A stretch of DNA of 11,614 nt, taken from Gemmatimonadota bacterium (lineage in GTDB: Bacteria > Gemmatimonadota > Gemmatimonadetes > Gemmatimonadales > Gemmatimonadaceae). The stretch lies in the NCBI GenBank assembly GCA_947475795.1, contig CANJOX010000062.1, forward strand, positions 1-11,614. The letters run 5' to 3'. Of this stretch, positions 1 to 5,274 are shown piece after piece (positions within the stretch are counted from its first letter, which is position 1; every line of letters starts with the position of its first letter). Both the position numbers and the translations under genes were made by a program. The notes beneath the pieces are model-generated. The model was given only the letters and a program-made list of their open reading frames with translations, was not told the origin of the DNA and ran no database searches.

Positions 1-10
1 GTCGTGGACG

Positions 11-40
11 TTCATGCTGCCGTCATGCACGCGGTAGATT
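11..40 (+). promoter_or_regulatory. Candidate promoter for the response regulator (leaderless-type)
   Basis: A TAGATT hexamer at 35-40 fits the TANNNT form of a -10 box and lies 7 bases before the ATG at 48. A poor -35-like TTCATG lies at 11-16, 18 bases upstream of it. There is no Shine-Dalgarno sequence before the ATG, so transcription would start at or next to the start codon. Bases 1-34 hold no identifiable gene; one frame ends at a TAG at 35-37 and could be the tail of an upstream gene, which cannot be judged. The promoter is inferred from the bases only. Confidence 0.35.
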
Positions 41-47
41 CTCCGGA

Positions 48-725
48 ATGCGAGTCCTGCTGGTGGAAGACGACGAAACGCTGCGCCACAGCGCAACAGC
101 CTACCTGCGGGCCTCGGGCTTCGCGGTCGATGCCGCGGCCACGGGGAAGATGGCGCGTACGCTGGCTGCCGTCAGCCCCTACGACGCCGTCATCCTCGAC
201 GTGCGGCTCCCCGACGAACACGGGTTCGCGCTGTGCACGGCGCTTCGGGCCGGTCGGCCGGCGCCGCGTGTCCTGATGGCGACGGCGCTGGACGATGTCC
301 GCGACCGCATTGCCGGGCTCGATCTGGGGGCCGACGACTACCTGGTCAAACCCTACGCACTGGGCGAATTGGTGGCGCGCCTGCGGGCGCTGCTGCGGCG
401 CCCCGACCATGCGGCCCCGACCGTGCTGCAGGTGGCCGATCTGCTGCTCGACCCCGCCACGCGCACGGCGCGGCGCGGCGCGCGGCCCATAGCGCTCACC
501 ACCAAGGAGTTCGCGGTGCTGGAGGTGCTCATGCGCGCCGGTGGCCGTGTGCTCACGCGCGAGTACATCGGCGAGCATGCGTGGGACGACAACTATGACG
601 CGACAAGCAACGTGATCGACGTGTACATCGCGCGGCTGCGCCGGAAAGTGGACGGCGCCGACGAGGTGCCACTGCTGGCCACGGTGCGCGGTGCCGGCTA
701 CCGCCTGACCGTGCCGCGCCCGTGA
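48..725 (+). CDS. Two-component response regulator, OmpR/PhoB family
   Basis: This is a 225-residue DNA-binding response regulator, the normal length for the OmpR/PhoB family. Residues 1-115 form a receiver domain with the acidic pocket E7-D8-D9, phospho-acceptor D51 in ILDVRLPD, the switch threonine T79 and the invariant lysine K101 (VKP). Residues about 125-222 form a winged-helix DNA-binding domain with the typical LTTKEFAVLEVL stretch, the recognition-helix region around NVIDVYIARLRRKVD and the C-terminal RGAGYRL. The ATG at 48 is chosen because the receiver begins exactly there (MRVLLVEDD). It lacks a Shine-Dalgarno site but has a -10-like box 7 bases upstream. The kinase gene follows 7 bases after the stop, so the two should be cotranscribed. 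Regulators of this type beside RND metal pumps often control them (CzcR/CusR), but the target here is inferred from proximity only. Confidence 0.95.
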   Translation: MRVLLVEDDETLRHSATAYLRASGFAVDAAATGKMARTLAAVSPYDAVILDVRLPDEHGFALCTALRAGRPAPRVLMATALDDVRDRIAGLDLGADDYLVKPYALGELVARLRALLRRPDHAAPTVLQVADLLLDPATRTARRGARPIALTTKEFAVLEVLMRAGGRVLTREYIGEHAWDDNYDATSNVIDVYIARLRRKVDGADEVPLLATVRGAGYRLTVPRP

Positions 726-732
726 GTGTCCG

Positions 733-2148
733 GTGAGGCCGGTGGGTGGCGCGGCGGTTGCCGTGGCCGAGGCGCCGCGTCCGCGCATCCGTCTGCGTCT
801 GACGGTGCTCTACGCGGCCACGCTGTTGGTGGTGCTGCTGGGGGCCTCCGCGGTGTTGCACGTGGCGCTGGACGATGCCCTCGACCGTGAGTTCGACGCG
901 TCGGTCCGGGCATCGGCCGGGCTGGTGCAGCAGTTTTTTCGCGCCGAGGTCGAGGAGTACCTGACCGTCGAGGCCACGCTGGCGCACGTCGCCGGCGAGT
1001 TGGTCTTCGAGGGGCGTGCGATCCGTCTGCGGCGCCCGGACGGCTCGTTGTTTCAGGTGGTCGGCGCACCCGTCCGTCGCGCCCGACGGCCGCTCTCCGG
1101 GCCCGTGCGCACGGTGCGCTTTCCGCTCGATCCGGAGATCGCGCCCCGTTGGGACGTCGAGGTCGATGCCAGCGCGGCCAATGTGCTCGCGCTCCAGGCG
1201 CGCATCGATCGCTGGTTTGCGGTCGGCATCCCGCTGCTGGTCGCGGTGGCCGCAATGGCCGGCTGGTGGCTGACCGGACGCACCCTGCGCCCCGTCGGGC
1301 GCATGGCCGATGCGGCGTCGCGGATCGCCCCCGCGAGCGGCGCCCGGTTGCCGATCGACGATCCCGCTGATGAACTGGGCCGGCTGGGCGTGCGCTTCAA
1401 CGCGCTGCTGGACCGGCTGGACGGTGCGATCACGCAGCAGCGCGACTTTCTGGCCGACGCGGCGCACGAGCTGCGGACGCCGATCGCGCGACTGCGGGCG
1501 CGGGTGGAGCTGGCGATGCTGCCTGCCTCCGACGCCGCAGGGGCGTTCCCCGCTGCGCCCAACGCCGCTGCCGCGCAGCCCGTACTGGCCGCGGTGGACG
1601 ACGAGCTGCGGGCGGTTTCACGGCACATCGACGAGCTGCTGCAGCTTGCCCGTGCCGATGCGGCGGGTGAGGACACGCCGCTGCCGGGGACGTCGCTCTT
1701 TCTCGATGACATCGTGGCGGACGAAGTGCCGCGCTGGCACGCCGAAGCGCAGCGCCGCACGATCACGCTCACGCATGGCGCCCTCGAGGAAACGCCGCTC
1801 AACGGGGATCCCGTGCTGCTGGCGCGGCTGATCAGCATTCTCGTGGACAACGCCATCCGCTACGGTCGCGATGGGGGGACGGTCCGGGTGAGTGTACGCC
1901 CCGAGGGCGCGTTGGCCTGTCTTGATGTCATCGATGACGGCATCGGCATCCCGTTGGCGGAACGGGTCCGGATTTTCGACCGCTTTTTCCGTGGTGAAGC
2001 GGCCCGCCATCGCCGGTCCGACGGCAGCGGGCTCGGGCTCGCGATCGCGGCGTGGATCGTCCGGCGGCATCAGGGCACGATCGACGCACACGATGGCCCG
2101 TCGGGCGGTACGGCGATCCGGGTGCGGCTGCCGCTGGAGCCGCGCTGA
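733..2148 (+). CDS. Membrane sensor histidine kinase, partner of the response regulator
   Basis: This 471-residue HisKA-type sensor kinase should autophosphorylate and pass phosphate to the regulator upstream. An inner-membrane segment at about 23-46 and a second at about 161-181 flank an extracytoplasmic sensor region of about 115 residues with no Cys and very few His or Met. A HAMP domain follows at about 182-235. The H box has H245 in ADAAHELRTP, the N box has N373 (VDNAIRYG), G1 is DDGIGIP at 401-407, the F box is IFDRFF at 414-419 and G2 is GSGLGLAIA at 431-439, so all ATP-binding motifs are intact. An Ala/Pro-rich stretch of about 20 residues (265-284) lengthens the link between the two dimerisation helices. 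The start is a GTG without a clear Shine-Dalgarno site; a GTG at 742 is an alternative. The stop codon lies inside a hairpin shared with the convergent gene. The signal sensed is unknown; metal is a guess from the neighbouring efflux operon. Confidence 0.93.
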   Translation: MRPVGGAAVAVAEAPRPRIRLRLTVLYAATLLVVLLGASAVLHVALDDALDREFDASVRASAGLVQQFFRAEVEEYLTVEATLAHVAGELVFEGRAIRLRRPDGSLFQVVGAPVRRARRPLSGPVRTVRFPLDPEIAPRWDVEVDASAANVLALQARIDRWFAVGIPLLVAVAAMAGWWLTGRTLRPVGRMADAASRIAPASGARLPIDDPADELGRLGVRFNALLDRLDGAITQQRDFLADAAHELRTPIARLRARVELAMLPASDAAGAFPAAPNAAAAQPVLAAVDDELRAVSRHIDELLQLARADAAGEDTPLPGTSLFLDDIVADEVPRWHAEAQRRTITLTHGALEETPLNGDPVLLARLISILVDNAIRYGRDGGTVRVSVRPEGALACLDVIDDGIGIPLAERVRIFDRFFRGEAARHRRSDGSGLGLAIAAWIVRRHQGTIDAHDGPSGGTAIRVRLPLEPR

Positions 2149-2163
2149 GCCTCTCGGCTCAGC
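2144..2163. terminator. Hairpin containing both convergent stop codons
   Basis: GCTGAGCC at 2144-2151 pairs perfectly with GGCTCAGC at 2156-2163 around a TCTC loop. The kinase TGA (2146-2148) is in the left arm and the TGA of the - strand gene (2159-2161) is in the right arm. The symmetry and the convergent genes suggest a bidirectional terminator. Neither side has a run of T after the stem, so it is not a canonical intrinsic terminator and may instead just stabilise the 3' ends. Confidence 0.5.
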
Positions 2164-2551
2164 AGACGGGCTGGTCGGCGCGGAGACGGGAAAAGGTCGC
2201 GGCGGTGGGCTGGGAAGCACGGCGCCAGGCGTCGCGCAGCGAACGCAGGCACTGCGCCGCCCCGACGAAATCGTGATGGTCCACCGACTCTTCACACCAC
2301 GCATACAACGCGTCGAAACTGCGGGAGGCGGCCGTGTCGAGCTCGAGGGCGCCGCGGAGCACGCTGATCGCCTCGCGCGCACCGGCATGATCGAACGCTT
2401 CGCAGGCACGGATCGCGCGGTCGTAGGCGCGTACGAGCAGGCTGAGGGGGTCAGGCGCCTGGTGATCGACGTCGATCACCGTCTGAGGATAGGCAGGCGT
2501 GGGTACGGGCACGGTGCAGGAAGCTGGAGACACTCGCCGGACGCGGATCAT
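2159..2551 (-). CDS. fliS: FliS-like protein (putative flagellin export chaperone)
   Basis: This small, mostly helical protein has 130 residues from the ATG at 2551, or 134 from a GTG at 2563. The pattern fits the FliS family: an N-terminal AYPQT like the AYQQT of FliS, then PDPLSLLVRAYDRAI in place of the SPEKLILMLYDGAI-type helix. Further on come DALYAWCEESV, like LYDYM..RL, and the closing helix CLRSLRDAWRRA, like LRDTW. FliS binds the flagellin C-terminus in the cytoplasm and prevents premature polymerisation. The loop before DALYAW is about 5-6 residues shorter than usual, so this is a divergent member. The ATG is preferred because GGGG stands 6 bases upstream, but the GTG start would suit a leaderless transcript. 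No other flagellar gene is in view, so the gene is isolated between the kinase and the efflux operon. The assignment rests on motif pattern alone; an unrelated helical protein is possible. Confidence 0.6.
   Translation of the reverse strand: MIRVRRVSPASCTVPVPTPAYPQTVIDVDHQAPDPLSLLVRAYDRAIRACEAFDHAGAREAISVLRGALELDTAASRSFDALYAWCEESVDHHDFVGAAQCLRSLRDAWRRASQPTAATFSRLRADQPVC
2461..2480. repeat. Perfect 20-bp palindrome inside the FliS-like gene
   Basis: GGTGATCGAC at 2461-2470 is followed directly by its exact reverse complement GTCGATCACC at 2471-2480. The flanking bases do not pair, so the palindrome is exactly 20 bp with no spacer. On the - strand it encodes the VIDVDH part of the protein. It could be a dimeric-protein operator or a coincidence of the GAT/ATC/GAC codons; nothing in the sequence decides this. 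Confidence 0.6.
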
Positions 2552-2568
2552 TCCGCGCCCCACTGTCT

Positions 2569-2596
2569 TCTTCGGCCGGTGGCCGTTTCAACTTGA
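2569..2596 (-). promoter_or_regulatory. Sigma28-like (FliA) promoter candidate for the FliS-like gene
   Basis: Read on the - strand, TCAAGTTG (2596-2589) and GCCGAAGA (2576-2569) are separated by 12 bases. The enterobacterial flagellar sigma28 consensus is TAAAGTTT, 11 bases, GCCGATAA. Six of eight bases match in each box, with a spacer one base long. The -10 box ends 5 bases before the GTG at 2563 and 17 before the ATG at 2551. Flagellin-chaperone genes are classic late, sigma28-controlled genes, which makes the match meaningful, but the consensus may differ in this phylum. Confidence 0.35.
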
Positions 2597-2653
2597 GGAA
2601 ATGTCGTTGCCCGCGCGGCCCGGTCCGTTCATTCGGTGTTCATGAAGCGCCGG

Positions 2654-2659
2654 TAGACT
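2654..2659 (+). promoter_or_regulatory. -10-like TAGACT box of the metal efflux operon
   Basis: TAGACT at 2654-2659 fits TANNNT and lies 5 bases before the ATG at 2665. No Shine-Dalgarno site precedes this ATG and no convincing -35 box is seen. The arrangement matches the TAGATT box in front of the response regulator (GGTAGA shared), which suggests leaderless transcripts for both. The rest of the divergent spacer at 2564-2664 contains the candidate promoter of the FliS-like gene and no further gene. Confidence 0.35.
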
Positions 2660-2664
2660 GACGC

Positions 2665-4029
2665 ATGACTGTTTCTCTTGCTCCCGACCCGCGCCCGGTC
2701 GCGCCGCCGCGCCGCCTCCCGGGGTGGGCCGTCCGCGTCGTGTTCATGCTCGTGTGCTCCGGCGGCGTGGCCACGGGCACGGTGTCCGCCCAAACGTCGT
2801 CGATCCCGTCCGCGGCGGCGGGGGCCGCCATGCTCGACCTCCCCGCCGCATTCCGGCTGGCCCGCCGGAGCGGACCGCTGCGCCAACTGGCCGATGCCCG
2901 GGAAGAGGCCGGGACGGGCCGCGTGCGGGAAGCCGGACAATGGCCCAATCCCACCCTTGAGTGGCGCCGCGAGAATCTGGGCAGCACGCTGCAGCCGGAC
3001 ATCTTCGTCACCGCGTATCTCCCGGTCGACCTGACCGGTCGACGCATGGCGCTCCGGGCGGCGACGGGGGCGGGCCGTCAGCGGGTGCAGGCCGACGCGG
3101 TCGCGGAACGGCGCGAGGCCGAGCTCGAGGTGGCCCGGGCGTGGCTGCAAGCCGCCGCCGCACAGGGCGCGTTGGAGGTGGCCGACCGTCAGGTCGCCGC
3201 GCTCAGCGAGATCGCCGACGTGGATGCGACCCGTCTGCGCGAGGGGCTGGTCTCGGAGGCGGTCGGGTTGCGGACGCAGCTCGAAGCCGATCGCGCCCGC
3301 GTGGCCCGGGTGGCGGCCACCGGTGACGCTGCCCGGGCGGCCGCGCAGCTGGCTCGTGTGCTTGGGATCGCGATGGATCAGCTCCCCGCCTTGGCGCCAC
3401 TGGCGGCCCCCGGCATGCCGGGGGCGCCTGACAGCGCGTCAGCCTACACCATGGCGCTGACGGCGCGCCCTGAGCTGCGCGCGCGCGACGCGGCGGTGCA
3501 GGAAGCCAGCCGGCGGCTGGCGGCCGAGCGGCGCGGCCTATTCGGGGATCTGCAGCTACAGGGGGGCACCAAGCAGACCAGTGGCTTCATGACGGGGCAG
3601 ATCGGCCTCGGCATGCCGATCCCGCTGTTCCATCGCAACGATGCGGCGCGGCAGCGTGCCCGTGGCGAATACGCGGAAGCCCGGATCCTGCGCGACGACA
3701 TGCGCCAGCAGGTCCAGGGTGGCGTCGAGGCCGCGCGGCGCACCTACGTGGCGTCCCGTGCCGCGGCGCAGTCGGCCGGCACGTTCGACGCGCGCGGGCG
3801 CGAAGTGGCCCGCATCGCGCGGGCGGCGTATGCCGAAGGGCACGCGACGCTCACCGAACTCCTCGACGCAGAACGCGCCGCCAGCGAGGCGATGCACACG
3901 CACCTGCGCTGGGCGGTCGATGCCTGGCTTGCGCGTCTCGAGTTCGAGCGCGCCCTGGGCGCCCGCCTAGACGAGACCAGTCCGCTCGATCTGCCCCTGC
4001 TGTCCACCCCGCTGACGCCCGGATCGTGA
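2665..4029 (+). CDS. czcC: Outer-membrane channel of an HME-RND efflux system (CzcC-like, TolC family)
   Basis: This 454-residue outer-membrane efflux protein would form the trimeric exit duct for metal ions pumped by the two downstream proteins. A signal peptide is visible: a long basic N-terminal region, a hydrophobic segment at about 22-38, and a likely cleavage after A42 in VSA-QT. The mature part shows the OEP layout in two repeated halves. These are long Ala/Arg/Glu-rich helices (about 60-240 and 255-440) with a GQWPNPTLEWRRENLG stretch and a GQIGLGMPIPLFHRND strand-turn, both typical of CzcC-type proteins. The ATG at 2665 leaves an unusually long 20-residue leader before the hydrophobic core, but the internal ATG at 2746 would leave too little. 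The TGA overlaps the GTG of the adaptor gene by 4 bases, pointing to translational coupling. The metal cannot be read from this subunit. Confidence 0.88.
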   Translation: MTVSLAPDPRPVAPPRRLPGWAVRVVFMLVCSGGVATGTVSAQTSSIPSAAAGAAMLDLPAAFRLARRSGPLRQLADAREEAGTGRVREAGQWPNPTLEWRRENLGSTLQPDIFVTAYLPVDLTGRRMALRAATGAGRQRVQADAVAERREAELEVARAWLQAAAAQGALEVADRQVAALSEIADVDATRLREGLVSEAVGLRTQLEADRARVARVAATGDAARAAAQLARVLGIAMDQLPALAPLAAPGMPGAPDSASAYTMALTARPELRARDAAVQEASRRLAAERRGLFGDLQLQGGTKQTSGFMTGQIGLGMPIPLFHRNDAARQRARGEYAEARILRDDMRQQVQGGVEAARRTYVASRAAAQSAGTFDARGREVARIARAAYAEGHATLTELLDAERAASEAMHTHLRWAVDAWLARLEFERALGARLDETSPLDLPLLSTPLTPGS

Positions 4030-5270
4030 TTATGTCCGCACAACTTCGCTCGCCGCATCACCGCGCACCGCGCCGGACCCTCCGCCTCGCCGGTCTTGCG
4101 GCCGTCGCCGTTTTGACCGTGGGCTGTGGCGCGACCGGCGAGTCGCCGGCCGCCGAGGCCGCGCCCGCCGTGTGGTCCGATACCGCCACCCTGTCCGCGC
4201 AGTCGGTGGCGATCGGTGGCTTCACCTTCGACACGGCACGTCTGGTGCCGTGGCGTTCGGTGGTCACGGTACCGGCGCGGTTGATGCTCGACCCCGGGGC
4301 ACTCGAAACCATCGGCTCGATCACCGAGGGACGCATCACGCACGTGCTGGTCCGCGTCGGCGATCGGGTGAAGGCGGGTCAGGTGCTCGTGCTCATTCAC
4401 AGCCACGAAATCATGGACGCGCGGGGCGCCTTCGCCGCCGCGATCGCTCGGGTCGCCGCCGCCGAAGCCGAGCGTGATCTCGCCGTGAGTTCGGCGGCAC
4501 GGGCCGGTCGGTTGCTCGAGGCCAAGGCGATGTCGCGCGCCGAGGTGGAGCGCGCCGAGGTGGCCCGCCGCGTGGCGCTCGCGGGGTACCAGCAGGCGGT
4601 GGCCGAGCGCGATCGGGCGGCGGCCATGATCGAGCACCTGGTGGGCTCGGGCGGCGTGCCGTCGCTCGCCGACGAGCACGACGTCCTGATCAGGACGCCC
4701 ATTGCCGGCGTGGTGACCGGGCGCGACGCGCAGCCCGGCACCGTGGTGCTGCCGGGCACGCCGCTGGTGTCCGTGGGCGATCCCGATCGATTGCAGGTGC
4801 AGATGCACGTCAGCGCCGAGGCGGCCGCGGGCATTCAGCCCGGCGCTGGCGTGCGCTTCGCGCTCACCGAAACGCCGGAGACGTGGATGGCCGCCACCGT
4901 GACCCGTGTGGCCCCCACCGTTGATACGCTCACCCGCACCATCGAAGTGATCGCCACGCCGGCCCGCGGGGTGCGGAGTGGACGTGCCGAGTCGTTTGCG
5001 CAGGCCGAGATTGCCGGTCGGGCCGGTGCCGCCACGCTCACGGTGCCATCGGCGGCGGTGCAGGCCTTCGAAGGCGACACCGTGGTGATCGTGGCCGATC
5101 AGCGCGGCGAGGGCATCCACATCCAGGCCGTGCGCGTTCGCGTAGGGCGTCGCGCGGGCAACCGGACTGAGATTCTCTCGGGGGTGTCCCCGGGCCGGCG
5201 CGTGATCGCGGGCAGTGCGGCGATTGCGAAGGCGGAGTTGCTCAAGCGCCGATCCCCGGACGGAGAATGA
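4026..5270 (+). CDS. czcB: Periplasmic adaptor (membrane fusion protein) of an HME-RND efflux system, lipoprotein
   Basis: This 414-residue adaptor links the inner-membrane pump to the outer-membrane channel. The N-terminus is basic, with a hydrophobic segment at about 20-33 and a lipobox LTVGC, so it is probably processed and lipid-anchored at C34. The domain order is as expected. A half lipoyl domain at about 95-125 (EGRITHVLVRVGDRVKAGQV) is followed by an Ala/Glu/Arg-rich helical hairpin at about 128-205. The second lipoyl half lies at about 218-250 (IRTPIAGVVTGRDAQPGTVV), a beta-barrel at about 253-330 and a membrane-proximal domain to the end. The usual SPE-like turn after the lipoyl half reads HSHEIMDARG, with H125 and H127. 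The start GTG overlaps the channel stop (GTGA); an ATG at 4032, two codons later, is an equally possible start. The pump gene begins 4 bases after the stop. Confidence 0.9.
   Translation: MIMSAQLRSPHHRAPRRTLRLAGLAAVAVLTVGCGATGESPAAEAAPAVWSDTATLSAQSVAIGGFTFDTARLVPWRSVVTVPARLMLDPGALETIGSITEGRITHVLVRVGDRVKAGQVLVLIHSHEIMDARGAFAAAIARVAAAEAERDLAVSSAARAGRLLEAKAMSRAEVERAEVARRVALAGYQQAVAERDRAAAMIEHLVGSGGVPSLADEHDVLIRTPIAGVVTGRDAQPGTVVLPGTPLVSVGDPDRLQVQMHVSAEAAAGIQPGAGVRFALTETPETWMAATVTRVAPTVDTLTRTIEVIATPARGVRSGRAESFAQAEIAGRAGAATLTVPSAAVQAFEGDTVVIVADQRGEGIHIQAVRVRVGRRAGNRTEILSGVSPGRRVIAGSAAIAKAELLKRRSPDGE
5262..5265 (+). promoter_or_regulatory. Ribosome binding site deciding the pump start
   Basis: GGAG at 5262-5265, still inside the adaptor gene, stands 9 bases before the GTG at 5275. 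It supports that GTG rather than the in-frame ATG at 5215, which would add 20 polar residues (mostly Arg, Ser, Asp) before the first membrane helix and overlap the adaptor gene by 56 bases. Confidence 0.6.
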
Positions 5271-5274
5271 TCCG

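Noticed and set aside
1..47. Tail of an upstream gene in frame 2 (stop TAG at 35-37)
   Set aside because: Only 11 codons are visible, too little to tell a coding tail from spacer.
553..1856. Long - strand frames opposite the regulator and kinase
   Set aside because: They are shadows of well-supported coding regions with low-complexity Arg/Ser/Ala composition.
2601..2645. Possible 14-codon leader peptide (ATG at 2601, GAGG just upstream) before the efflux operon
   Set aside because: The Shine-Dalgarno-like GAGG is only 2 bases from the ATG, the peptide has no attenuator-like residue run, and it lies upstream of the likely transcription start near 2665.
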